Program-made: the position numbers and the translations under genes | The notes under the pieces: model-generated | What the model saw: the letters and a program-made list of their open reading frames with translations, nothing else | What the model was told of the DNA's origin: nothing | Database searches by the model: none | DNA from: SZAS-3 sp964386785 | Lineage (GTDB): Bacteria; Chlamydiota; Chlamydiia; Chlamydiales; JAAKFR01 | DNA: 23,016 nucleotides | Reading direction: 5' to 3' | Assembly (NCBI GenBank): GCA_964386785.1 | Contig: CAYLUD010000027.1 | Span: 1 to 23,016 of the forward strand | In this document: piece after piece, positions 7,541 through 14,887 of the stretch | Numbering within the stretch: position 1 is the first letter of the stretch | Layout: each line of letters opens with the position of its first letter

Positions 7541-7911
7541 TGGATTCGTCTAAACAACAAAAACAGATTCGACGAGACAAACGAGCTCAACGCGTACGAA
7601 AATCGTTGAAAGGCTCTGCGGCAAAACCTAGAATGTGTGTCGTAAAGACAAATAAACATCTATATGTGCAACTTGTGGATGACACTGTTGGGCATGTGAT
7701 TTGTGCTTTATCGACCCATGCAAAAGAAATGAGATCCACTACATTTTGTCGTAAAAATAAAGATGCAGGCCGAGTGTTAGGGGAGCAGATTGCGCAGATC
7801 GCACAAAATAAAGAAATCAAGAAAGTCGTATTCGACCGAGGTGCGCATCGCTACCATGGGGTTTTAGCAGCCGTCGCGGATGGCGCTCGCGCAGCAGGAT
7901 TAGAATTCTAA
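7540..7911 (+). CDS. rplR: 50S ribosomal protein L18
   Basis: L18 delivers 5S rRNA to the large subunit together with L5. The basic N-terminal region binds 5S rRNA (KQIRRDKRAQRVRKSLKG, about residues 7-24). The C-terminal motif VVFDRGAHRYHGVLAAVADGARAAGLEF is diagnostic. The 123 residues equal the known chlamydial length as I recall it. The start overlaps rplF. Confidence 0.96.
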   Translation: MDSSKQQKQIRRDKRAQRVRKSLKGSAAKPRMCVVKTNKHLYVQLVDDTVGHVICALSTHAKEMRSTTFCRKNKDAGRVLGEQIAQIAQNKEIKKVVFDRGAHRYHGVLAAVADGARAAGLEF

Positions 7912-7930
7912 AGAAGGGACAAAAGAAGAT

Positions 7931-8419
7931 ATGTCGCAACACACAAATTCCCGAAAGTCGGACGACTTGGAAGAGAAGGTATTGTTTGTTAACCGCTGCT
8001 CGAAAGTGGTTAAAGGGGGAAGAAAATTTAGCTTTTCCGCTTTGATCCTTGTGGGTGATCGACAAGGACGTGTCGGTTATGGGTTTGCAAAAGCTAATGA
8101 ACTGACTGATGCAATTCGCAAGGGTGGAGATGCTGCTCGAAAGAGTCTGGTTACATTTCAAATGGATCGCACCACAATTCCTCATGAAGTACTCGTTGAG
8201 TGTGATGGAGCTAGACTTTTATTGAAACCTGCTCCGGAAGGCACAGGGGTTATTGCTGGATCTCGAGTCCGCTCTATCCTTGAATTTGCAGGCGTGCGCG
8301 ATGTAGTTGCAAAAAGTTTGGGTTCTACGAATCCTTTAAATCAGGTGAAGGCTGCATTTAAAGCCCTTTTGAGCCTAAAAAATAAGCAACATGTGCTAGA
8401 GACTAGAGGTAATGTATGA
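7931..8419 (+). CDS. rpsE: 30S ribosomal protein S5
   Basis: S5 acts in mRNA helicase activity and decoding accuracy. The double-stranded-RNA-binding-like N-terminal domain is seen as SFSALILVGDRQGRVGYGFAKANEL and IRKGGDAARKSL. The C-terminal domain shows APEGTGVIAGSRVRSILEFAGVRDV and SLGSTNPLNQVKA. It has 162 residues. Its TGA overlaps the rplO ATG (ATGA at 8416). The rpmD gene, often next, is absent, as I expect for chlamydiae. Confidence 0.97.
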   Translation: MSQHTNSRKSDDLEEKVLFVNRCSKVVKGGRKFSFSALILVGDRQGRVGYGFAKANELTDAIRKGGDAARKSLVTFQMDRTTIPHEVLVECDGARLLLKPAPEGTGVIAGSRVRSILEFAGVRDVVAKSLGSTNPLNQVKAAFKALLSLKNKQHVLETRGNV

Positions 8420-8865
8420 CCACGCAATTACATGAATTACAGAATGCTACTCGCCCGTATAAGAGAAGAAAACTTTTGGGTCGAGGCATTGGCTCTAAGT
8501 CCGGAAAAACATGCGGTAGAGGGCATAAAGGGGCGGGTTCTCGTTCTGGATATAAACGAAGAGCTGGCCATATCGGGGGCGGTGTGCCTTTGCATAAAGC
8601 TACGCCAACTCGCGGATTTTCCAATGCTCCTTTCCAAACGCGCTATGATGTGATCAATTTCATTCATATCAACGAATGGTTTGAAGATGGAGAAACCGTA
8701 TCTGTAGAAACTTTGCAGGCAAAAGGCTTGCTAAAAGGTGCTTCCAACGGTTTAAAGGTCTTAGCAACAGGCGAACTTAAGAAGAAAGTTAGCTTTCGCG
8801 TAGAGGCTCTTTCAAAAACTGCAAAAGAGACTATCGAAAAATTAAAATTAGAGTGTAATATTTAA
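8416..8865 (+). CDS. rplO: 50S ribosomal protein L15
   Basis: L15 is a late-assembly 50S protein with a long, basic, glycine-rich N-terminal arm. The arm reads RRKLLGRGIGSKSGKTCGRGHKG, followed by GYKRRAGHIGGGVPLHKATP, both standard. The globular C-terminus ends with VEALSKTAKETIEK. Length is 149 residues. It directly precedes secY, with a five-base gap, as in most bacterial spc operons. Confidence 0.96.
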   Translation: MTTQLHELQNATRPYKRRKLLGRGIGSKSGKTCGRGHKGAGSRSGYKRRAGHIGGGVPLHKATPTRGFSNAPFQTRYDVINFIHINEWFEDGETVSVETLQAKGLLKGASNGLKVLATGELKKKVSFRVEALSKTAKETIEKLKLECNI

Positions 8866-8870
8866 CCACG

Positions 8871-10244
8871 ATGTTCGAATCTCTCCGACGAGTCTTTTCG
8901 ATCCCCGAATTGCGACAGAAAATCCTCTTTACTCTTTGGATGTTGATGATCTGTCGCATTGGGGTTTTTGTTCCAGTTCCTGGTATTAACGGGGAATTGG
9001 CAATGGCCTATTTCCGACAAGCTGCAGGGGGAGGACAAAATCTTTTCCAGTTAGTCGATATTTTTTCTGGAGGAGCATTCGCTCAAATGACGGTGATTGC
9101 TCTCGGAGTGGTCCCTTACATTTCAGCTTCGATTATTCTACAGCTTATGATGGCTCTGATGCCTTCTTTTCAAAGAGAAGTCAGAGAAAACCCTGAAGCA
9201 GGTCGTCGTAAGATTAATCGCAATACACGGCTTTTGACGGTTCTACTAGCATGTCTGCAGTCATGTCTGTTTGCTCGATACGCTCTTCAAATGAACTTGG
9301 CGAATCCTGGCATTGTTCTTCCCTATATTCTCCACGCAAAACTGTTTGGGGCTCCTGTATTATTTTATTTAGTAACGATTTTTACGATGACTTCAGGAAC
9401 CATCTTCTTGATGTGGATTGGTGAGCAAATTTCAGAAAAAGGAATTGGAAATGGGATGAGCCTCATCATCTGTCTGGGCATCCTATCTTCTCTTCCAAGC
9501 ACAGTCGGTTTGATTGGCTCTCAGCTTAACCTAACTTCTCAGGCCTCAGGTCAATTAAGCTTTTCATCTTTGATTGTATTGTTCACAGTGTTTTGCGGGG
9601 TTATTGTTGCTACCGTATTGATCGTGCAAGGTGTACGGAAAATTTCTGTCCAGCATGCTCGACGAGTTGTGGGTCGCCGTGAAATTCAGGGTTCGGCAGC
9701 ATTCATCCCGCTGAAAATTAATTATGCAGGGGTGATCCCTGTTATTTTTGCTTCGTCTTTGCTGATGTTTCCCGCAACAATTGCCCAGTTTTTAGGTGGA
9801 GGAGAGGGGTTTGTCTCTTCATTAGCCATCGCTCTCTCTCCTGGAAGCGTGTGGTATACGGTGATCTATGTCATCTTAATTCTGTTCTTTACCTATTTCT
9901 GGACTGCAACGCAATTTCACCCTGAACAAATTGCCTCAGATATGAAACGATCTGGCGCCTTTATTCCAGGAATTCGCCAGGGCAAACCTACTCAAGATTT
10001 TTTAGAACAAACCATGAACCGAGTCACATTAATTGGCGCGGTTTTTCTTGCTCTGATTGCGATCCTGCCTTCTTTGGTTGGTAAACTATTAGGAGTCAGC
10101 CCTTCCATTAGTTATTTTTTTGGTGGGACCACACTCTTGATTTTGGTTGGGGTCGTGCTAGATACAATGAAGCAAATAGAGTCCCATCTTCTCATGAAAC
10201 GGTACGATGGGTTTATGAAAAAAGGAAAAATACGAGCAAGTTAA
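8871..10244 (+). CDS. secY: Preprotein translocase channel subunit SecY
   Basis: SecY is the channel of the SecYEG translocon in the inner membrane. The protein has 457 residues and about ten hydrophobic helices. Signatures are the first helix with RIGVFVPVPGINGE, the following plug-region GGGQNLFQLVDIFSGGAFAQ, the segment GEQISEKGIGNGMSLII and the cytoplasmic loop with PEQIASDMKRSGAFIPGIRQG, which contacts SecA. The start ATG at 8871 has only a poor ribosome-binding site and may depend on coupling with rplO, which ends five bases upstream. It is the only non-ribosomal gene inside the ribosomal part of the block. Confidence 0.98.
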   Translation: MFESLRRVFSIPELRQKILFTLWMLMICRIGVFVPVPGINGELAMAYFRQAAGGGQNLFQLVDIFSGGAFAQMTVIALGVVPYISASIILQLMMALMPSFQREVRENPEAGRRKINRNTRLLTVLLACLQSCLFARYALQMNLANPGIVLPYILHAKLFGAPVLFYLVTIFTMTSGTIFLMWIGEQISEKGIGNGMSLIICLGILSSLPSTVGLIGSQLNLTSQASGQLSFSSLIVLFTVFCGVIVATVLIVQGVRKISVQHARRVVGRREIQGSAAFIPLKINYAGVIPVIFASSLLMFPATIAQFLGGGEGFVSSLAIALSPGSVWYTVIYVILILFFTYFWTATQFHPEQIASDMKRSGAFIPGIRQGKPTQDFLEQTMNRVTLIGAVFLALIAILPSLVGKLLGVSPSISYFFGGTTLLILVGVVLDTMKQIESHLLMKRYDGFMKKGKIRAS

Positions 10245-10248
10245 ATTA

Positions 10249-10283
10249 GGAGAAGGAGTCGCTTGTCGATAACTCCTTCCTCT
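10249..10283 (+). other. Hairpin between secY and rpsM
   Basis: A 7-bp stem (253-259 with 272-278, adding 10,000) is extended by four more pairs past one bulged base (249-252 with 280-283). The loop is 12 nt, and no T run follows, so it does not look like an intrinsic terminator. In E. coli the region before rpsM forms the S4-binding alpha-operon leader; no sequence relation to that is claimed. Confidence 0.45.
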
Positions 10284-10322
10284 GATAGAATACTGACTCG
10301 TTTTAAACAGAGAGTATAATTT

Positions 10323-10691
10323 ATGCCACGTATTATTGGTGTTGATGTTCCTTCGAAAAAAAGACTCGTGGTGAGTCTAACCTACATCTACGGGGTTGGA
10401 ACAAAGCGTTCTGAAGAAATTGTACAAAAATTAGGGCTGAATCCAGATATGCCTGCGGCCCATCTGTCCGATGTGGAGATTTCTAAAATCAACACGCTCC
10501 TTCAGAAGGAGTATGTTGTGGAAGGAGATCTAAGAAGGGATGTGCAGTCAAATATCAAACGTCTGATGAGCGTGAATTGCTATAGAGGACAACGACATCG
10601 CCTATCTTTGCCTGTACGTGGTCAACGATCCAGGACGAATGCGCGAACCAGAAAAGGTCGCAAAAAAACTGTGGCTAATAAGAAAAAATAA
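10323..10691 (+). CDS. rpsM: 30S ribosomal protein S13
   Basis: S13 in the 30S head contacts P-site tRNA and forms bridges with L5. The start MPRIIGVDVPSKKRLVVSLTYIYG, the helix-two-turn-helix-like YGVGTKRSEEIVQKLGL, and the basic C-terminal tail RSRTNARTRKGRKKTVANKKK (which reaches tRNA) identify it. It has 122 residues. GAGAG before the ATG is a modest ribosome-binding site. A TATAAT at 10315-10320 sits almost on the start codon. Confidence 0.97.
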   Translation: MPRIIGVDVPSKKRLVVSLTYIYGVGTKRSEEIVQKLGLNPDMPAAHLSDVEISKINTLLQKEYVVEGDLRRDVQSNIKRLMSVNCYRGQRHRLSLPVRGQRSRTNARTRKGRKKTVANKKK

Positions 10692-10712
10692 TTTTGAATA
10701 GGAGATCTCACC

Positions 10713-11135
10713 TTGTCTAAGACATCGTCTTCTGCCAGTACATCAGCGGTGAAAAAAACAGCTAAGCCTAGAAAGAAGGTCGCGAGAAACGTGCCTTCTG
10801 GGGTTGCGCATGTCCGTGCTACATTCAATAATACGATTATTACGATTACCGATGCTTCAGGCAACGTGATTTCGTGGGCTTCTGCAGGAAAAGCAGGTTA
10901 CTCAGGTTCTCGTAAATCTTCCGCTTTTGCTGCTACAGTAGCTGCACAAGATGCAGGTCGCAGCGCTGTGGGGATGGGGATGCGCGAAGTAGAAGTCAAT
11001 CTACGAGGAGCAGGAGCTGGCCGTGAGTCAGCTGTCCGAGGACTTATTAGTTCAGGATTAATGGTAACAGAAATTAAAGATTCGACGCCGGTTCCACATA
11101 ACGGATGCCGCCCCCGTAAACGAAGAAGAGTGTAA
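10713..11135 (+). CDS. rpsK: 30S ribosomal protein S11
   Basis: S11 sits on the 30S platform at the mRNA exit. The predicted start is TTG at 10713 with AGGAG eight bases upstream. The N-terminus carries a Ser/Thr/Lys-rich extension of about 25 residues before the conserved core (GVAHVRATFNNTIITITDASG, then SSAFAATVAAQDAGRSAVGMG). The C-terminus ends in the invariant TPVPHNGCRPRKRRRV. Total length is 140 residues, with the additional length in that leading extension. Confidence 0.96.
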   Translation: MSKTSSSASTSAVKKTAKPRKKVARNVPSGVAHVRATFNNTIITITDASGNVISWASAGKAGYSGSRKSSAFAATVAAQDAGRSAVGMGMREVEVNLRGAGAGRESAVRGLISSGLMVTEIKDSTPVPHNGCRPRKRRRV

Positions 11136-11147
11136 GGAGAGTTTGGC

Positions 11148-12248
11148 ATGGCAGTGCTCTATGATAAATTTGAAAAGCCGAAGTCGATTCGAGTGGAGGA
11201 TGTTTCTCTCTCGTCTACTTTTGGAAAGTTCATTGCAGAACCTCTCGAAAGAGGCTTCGGTCACACGCTAGGAAATTCTCTGCGTCGTGTTCTGCTTTCA
11301 GCAATTGAAACACCCGCTCTAGTTGCTTTTTGCATGGAAGGGGTAGCTCATGAGTATATGGCAATTGAAGGAGTGATGGAAGATGTCACCACCATTATTC
11401 TGAATCTTAAAAGCGCTCTGCTAAGGGCTTTGCCAACTGATGCAGATCCTCAAGCTAAGCTCCAACGTAAATTGCTGAAACGCATTGATGTTTCTGCAGC
11501 AGAACTTGCGGCAGCAGGTGGAAAAAAAATCATCACTCTGGGCGACTTGGTTCAAGATGGATACTTTGAAGTGGTGAATCCAGATCTTCCTATCTTTACC
11601 GTAACCAAGCCTTTCAATCGTCTTGTTGAACTCAAAGTGCAGTTTGGACGTGGGTATGTTCCTACAGAACGACTCATCATCATAGATCGTCAGCCTAACG
11701 ATATTTTAATTGATGCCATTTACACTCCTGTGACGTTGGTCAATTATTACGTGGAAGCAACTCGAGTAGGACAGGACACTGATTTTGATTGCTTGATCTT
11801 AGAGGTCACAACAGATGGACGCGTCAGTCCTAAAGAAGCTCTTTCGTTTGCGTCTAAGATTTTAATGAAGCAATTGGAAGTGTTTGAGTTCTTAGATTCT
11901 AATGATTTAGTGTTTGAAGACTTGCAACATGCAGTGGATACAGATCATGATGAACTGATGCAAAAATTAGTGTTGAGTATCAATGAAATCGAACTATCTG
12001 TGCGTTCTACAAATTGCCTTAATGGAGCTAACATTGAGACCATCGGTGAATTGGTCGTTATGCCAGAGCCTAAACTGCTACAATTCAGAAATTTTGGTAA
12101 GAAATCTCTAACTGAGATTAAATCAAAATTGTCAGAAATGGGGCTCTTTCTTGGTATGGATTTGACCCGATTTGGGATTACAGCTGACAATGTAAAAGAC
12201 AAAATCAAACAGTATAATGAGGCCCATCCTCGAGGGGTGTCGATATGA
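11148..12248 (+). CDS. rpoA: DNA-directed RNA polymerase subunit alpha
   Basis: Alpha dimerises to nucleate RNA polymerase and contacts upstream promoter DNA and regulators. The N-terminal domain (about 20-245) contains GFGHTLGNSLRRVLLSAIE (residues 37-54) and the GYVPTERL segment. A flexible linker leads to the C-terminal domain (about 275-340), with ELSVRSTNCLNGANIETIGEL; Arg286 corresponds to the DNA-contacting Arg265 of E. coli, followed by NFGKKSLTEIKSKL. At 366 residues it is longer than the E. coli protein (329), with added sequence after residue 94 and at the C-terminus. Its stop overlaps the rplQ start (ATGA). Confidence 0.98.
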   Translation: MAVLYDKFEKPKSIRVEDVSLSSTFGKFIAEPLERGFGHTLGNSLRRVLLSAIETPALVAFCMEGVAHEYMAIEGVMEDVTTIILNLKSALLRALPTDADPQAKLQRKLLKRIDVSAAELAAAGGKKIITLGDLVQDGYFEVVNPDLPIFTVTKPFNRLVELKVQFGRGYVPTERLIIIDRQPNDILIDAIYTPVTLVNYYVEATRVGQDTDFDCLILEVTTDGRVSPKEALSFASKILMKQLEVFEFLDSNDLVFEDLQHAVDTDHDELMQKLVLSINEIELSVRSTNCLNGANIETIGELVVMPEPKLLQFRNFGKKSLTEIKSKLSEMGLFLGMDLTRFGITADNVKDKIKQYNEAHPRGVSI

Positions 12249-12682
12249 GACATAGAAAGCACACAGCCAAATTAGGGCGTACTACATCTCATCAGCGCTC
12301 GTTATTTGCTAACCAATTAAAATCTCTGATTACGAATGAAGGGATTGTAACAACCCTTCCTAAGGCAAAAGAACTACGACGTCACGCAGATCGCATGATC
12401 ACACTGGCCAAAGAAAATACATTGGCGGCCAAGCGTCGAGCGATTGCCCATCTGATGATTTGCTATAACTCTTTAACTCCAAAAGAGGCGAGAGCTGCAA
12501 AAAAGGGTGATCATTCTGCTTATAATCAGGACCGACTTGTCGTAGCAAAATTGTTTGATGAGTTGGGACCTCGATTTGCAAGCCGTAATGGTGGCTATAC
12601 ACGAATTATTAAGATGGCAACACGTGCGGGAGATAATGCTCCTACATGTAGAATCGAATATCTATCTGAATCGATAGAATAG
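12245..12682 (+). CDS. rplQ: 50S ribosomal protein L17
   Basis: L17 surrounds the tunnel exit with L22 and L32. The first third is conserved: MRHRKHTAKLGRTTSHQRSLF, then ITNEGIVTTLPKAKELRRHADRMITLAK. The C-terminal GGYTRIIKMATRAGDNAPTCRIEYL closes the fold. The 145 residues match the longer bacterial forms. It is the last ribosomal gene; its TAG at 12680-12682 is followed by a 176-base structured gap. Confidence 0.97.
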   Translation: MRHRKHTAKLGRTTSHQRSLFANQLKSLITNEGIVTTLPKAKELRRHADRMITLAKENTLAAKRRAIAHLMICYNSLTPKEARAAKKGDHSAYNQDRLVVAKLFDELGPRFASRNGGYTRIIKMATRAGDNAPTCRIEYLSESIE

Positions 12683-12689
12683 TCCCTCG

Positions 12690-12784
12690 TTTCTCCCTTG
12701 TCTTGATGATTTGAATTGACTACCAGATGAATAAGCTGGTATTTTCCTCCAAATCAGGGAGCTACTCACAAGACAGGGGAGAGA
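12690..12784 (+). other. Nested long hairpin between rplQ and gapA
   Basis: Three stems are nested: an outer stem of about 16 pairs with two G-U (690-705 with 769-784, adding 12,000), a middle stem of six (708-713 with 750-755) and an inner stem of six (721-726 with 736-741, 9-nt loop) followed by TTTT at 742-745. In addition GGGAGCT at 12757-12763, inside the outer loop, is complementary to AGCTCCC at 12795-12801 outside it, allowing a pseudoknot or a switch. This could be an end structure, processing site or regulatory RNA; see findings. Confidence 0.5.
12716..12745 (+). promoter_or_regulatory. Candidate gapA promoter
   Basis: TTGACT (12716-12721, 5/6 of the -35 consensus) is followed after 18 bases by TATTTT (12740-12745, 4/6 of the -10 consensus). 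Transcription from here would start near 12752, about 107 bases before gapA. The site overlaps the inner hairpin of the nested structure, so the same bases could act as terminator or promoter; I cannot tell which. Confidence 0.35.
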
Positions 12785-12815
12785 GTCAGCATGCAGCTCC
12801 CACCTTCTAGTATAG

Positions 12816-12838
12816 ATTCCCTTTTTTAGATAGGGAAT
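12816..12838 (+). other. Hairpin in the gapA leader
   Basis: ATTCCCT at 12816-12822 pairs with AGGGAAT at 12832-12838, with a 9-nt T-rich loop. It ends 20 bases before the gapA ATG, so it could influence ribosome access or transcript stability. Confidence 0.35.
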
Positions 12839-12858
12839 AAAAGCCCAAAAGGCGGTAT

Positions 12859-13866
12859 ATGGCGATCAGGATTGCACTAAATGGCGCAGGTCGAATCGGG
12901 CGGTTAGTTCTTCGGTTGCTTGCTTCCCGTTCTGATATCCAACTGGTCGCTGTAAATGACCTAGTTACGATTGACCACCTAGCTTATCTCATCCGTTATG
13001 ATTCTACGCAGGGAGCCCCTCCATTCCCTGTCTTTGTCGAGGACAACTGTTTAGTTATGGGGCAACAGAGAATGCAAATTCTGAGCGAAACTACACCAGC
13101 AAAACTACCTTGGAAACAACTCAATATCGATTATGTTGTGGAGGCTACGGGCCATTTCACAGATTCCGCCCTCTCTGCGCAACACCTCACTGCTGGAGCT
13201 AAACGAGTGATCTTGACTGCTCCAGGTACTGGAGAGTTTCAAACATTGGTTATGGGCGTAAATGAATCCGTCTATAATCCCTCTCAACATTATTTTGTTT
13301 CTAATGCCTCTTGCACCACCAATTGCCTAGCACCTCTTGCTAAGGTGTTGCATCAGGAGTTTGGCATTGAAGAAGGTCTCATGACGACTATTCATGCCGC
13401 TACTGCTACACAACCGACAGTCGATGGCCCCTCTAAAAAAGATTGGAGAGGCGGACGAGGAGCTCTCCAAAATATTATCCCCGCTTCTACTGGTGCCGCA
13501 AAAGCAGTAACACAATGTTTACCCGAACTTAAGGGAAAACTCACAGGAATGGCCTTTCGTGTGCCGATCGCTGCCGTTTCTGTAGTGGATCTTACAGTTC
13601 GCTTGCAAAAACCAACTAACTATCAAATCATTTGCCAACAGGTTCAGGCCGCAGCTCAAGGCCCTATGCAGGGAATTCTTCAGTATTGCGAAGAGGAAGT
13701 AGTTTCTTCAGATTTCATTGGCTCCCAATACTCGAGCATTTTTGATGCAAAAGCAGGAGTCTCGTTGAATGATCGCTTTTATAAGCTCATCGCATGGTAT
13801 GACAATGAAATGGGGTACGCTGCTCGCGTAGTGGACCTGATCGCCTGGATGGCAGAAAAGGAGTAA
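12859..13866 (+). CDS. gapA: Glyceraldehyde-3-phosphate dehydrogenase
   Basis: The enzyme oxidises glyceraldehyde-3-phosphate to 1,3-bisphosphoglycerate with NAD+ and phosphate in glycolysis. The Rossmann motif NGAGRIGRLVLR lies at residues 8-19 with the cofactor-contacting VNDL at 32-35. The catalytic motif SNASCTTNCLAP contains Cys152, and His179 follows in TTIHAATATQ. Substrate-binding segments KKDWRGGRGALQNIIPASTGAAKA and the C-terminal WYDNEMGYAARVVDL are intact. At 335 residues it has full length and no sign of decay. The ribosome-binding site (GGCGG) is moderate. Location directly after rplQ is shared with Chlamydia as I recall it. Confidence 0.97.
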   Translation: MAIRIALNGAGRIGRLVLRLLASRSDIQLVAVNDLVTIDHLAYLIRYDSTQGAPPFPVFVEDNCLVMGQQRMQILSETTPAKLPWKQLNIDYVVEATGHFTDSALSAQHLTAGAKRVILTAPGTGEFQTLVMGVNESVYNPSQHYFVSNASCTTNCLAPLAKVLHQEFGIEEGLMTTIHAATATQPTVDGPSKKDWRGGRGALQNIIPASTGAAKAVTQCLPELKGKLTGMAFRVPIAAVSVVDLTVRLQKPTNYQIICQQVQAAAQGPMQGILQYCEEEVVSSDFIGSQYSSIFDAKAGVSLNDRFYKLIAWYDNEMGYAARVVDLIAWMAEKE

Positions 13867-13868
13867 CC

Positions 13869-14417
13869 ATGTACTTTACCAGAGACCCCGTAGTCGAAAC
13901 ACTGATCACCGCTAGAGAAGGATATCGCCTGCTCATACGTTCTACAACATCTACAGAGCATGAAGAATTTCTTGTCGATATGGTGGAAGTAGTCAATCTA
14001 GGGTCTGTTTGTTTTTTTCGATCATTAGAAAAACCTAAAGCGTTTCTTATCCCTGCCGCAGATTATGTCCTTCTTGAGGTCAAAGAACAGAGAGTCGCTC
14101 TCAAAGCACCTATCACTGTGTCGCAACAAAAAGGGAGCAGTAAAGGAAATCAAAAAGATAGCCATCGTGGAGAGAATCCACCTACGCAAAAACATAGCGG
14201 TAAAAAACAGAAAAAACAGCGTAAAATAGCCGAGGAAGAGGAAGTAATCACCCCCCCACGCGAACCTGTTGAAGAACCCGTTATGGAAAAACCTCTTCTC
14301 ATTCCACCACCACCGTTACTGATTTCTGATACGATTTCACGATATAAAGAGATGACAGCCATTGAGGAACTCTCCCTGGAGCCTTTACCTGATCATTCTG
14401 ATCCAATCATAGATTGA
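13869..14417 (+). CDS. Conserved chlamydial hypothetical protein, low-complexity tail (CT504-like position)
   Basis: The function is not known to me. The first 85 residues look folded, with alternating hydrophobic strands (LLIRSTTS, SVCFFRSLEK, DYVLLEVKEQ). Residues 85-120 form a strongly basic Gly/Ser/Lys/Gln-rich stretch (KKQKKQRK at 112-119); residues 121-150 switch to acid and proline (EEEE, PPPP); a short amphipathic segment closes the protein. No signal peptide or membrane helix is seen. AGGAG lies seven bases before the ATG, and the gap to gapA is two bases, so both are one transcription unit. The position matches that of CT504 in C. trachomatis, but this is synteny from memory. The basic/acidic tail suggests nucleic-acid or protein binding; that is inference. 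Confidence 0.85.
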   Translation: MYFTRDPVVETLITAREGYRLLIRSTTSTEHEEFLVDMVEVVNLGSVCFFRSLEKPKAFLIPAADYVLLEVKEQRVALKAPITVSQQKGSSKGNQKDSHRGENPPTQKHSGKKQKKQRKIAEEEEVITPPREPVEEPVMEKPLLIPPPPLLISDTISRYKEMTAIEELSLEPLPDHSDPIID

Positions 14418-14427
14418 TTTCCCATCG

Positions 14428-14500
14428 GCATATCACGCAGGCCTCTCATTGCCTATCCATCATATAGAGCCTGCGTGATATGCGCTAAATTTCTTTTTTA
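14428..14500 (+). terminator. Strong hairpin terminator after gapA unit
   Basis: A perfect 15-bp stem (428-442 with 469-483, adding 14,000) encloses a 26-nt loop, and a T-rich run (TTTC then six T) follows at 14490-14499. The inverted repeat is by far the longest perfect one in the window. The unusually long loop and the nine-base gap before the main T run differ from a textbook terminator. Confidence 0.65.
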
Positions 14501-14526
14501 TAAGCGCCGTTTCATGCTAGGATAAG

Positions 14527-14862
14527 GTGCATGTTTTTTTCTTTCTTTTTCCAGCACTGGCATATGCGAAAGATGCTTTCTTCAAGCGAGACGTTATCAT
14601 GAATATGGGCATCTTTGCCCGCTCTATGTGGAACTCAGCAGTTCCTGTGATTGCTGAAGTGCTTTTGCTCGCCTCTATTGTGACGGTAATTGTTAGTGTA
14701 GGAGCTATTCTGATGCATTACCGTTGCACCTCTATTCCTATTTTGCGATCTATCGCTTCTATTGGCAGTACCAACCTATATGTGATTTTTTCCGGCTCCT
14801 TGACTACGATGATTCTATGTAGTGCTATTCTTCATCGACATGAAAAAAAACATCATCAATGA
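14527..14862 (+). CDS. Small membrane protein of unknown function
   Basis: The product has 111 residues from GTG 14527. It opens with a hydrophobic FFFLFPALAYA that resembles a signal peptide with a cleavage site before KDAF, but has no basic n-region. Two further hydrophobic helices follow (about residues 41-63 and 83-103), separated by a short loop, and the C-terminus is rich in His and Lys. Start choice is uncertain: GTG 14527 has the AGGA at 14519-14522 only four bases away, whereas the better spaced ATG 14531 is in another frame and meets a stop after 23 codons. ATG 14599 would drop the leader. No family is recognised, and it stands alone between a terminator and a convergent gene. Confidence 0.55.
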   Translation: MHVFFFLFPALAYAKDAFFKRDVIMNMGIFARSMWNSAVPVIAEVLLLASIVTVIVSVGAILMHYRCTSIPILRSIASIGSTNLYVIFSGSLTTMILCSAILHRHEKKHHQ

Positions 14863-14887
14863 ATCAACTAGCAGAAAGGTGTATTGC

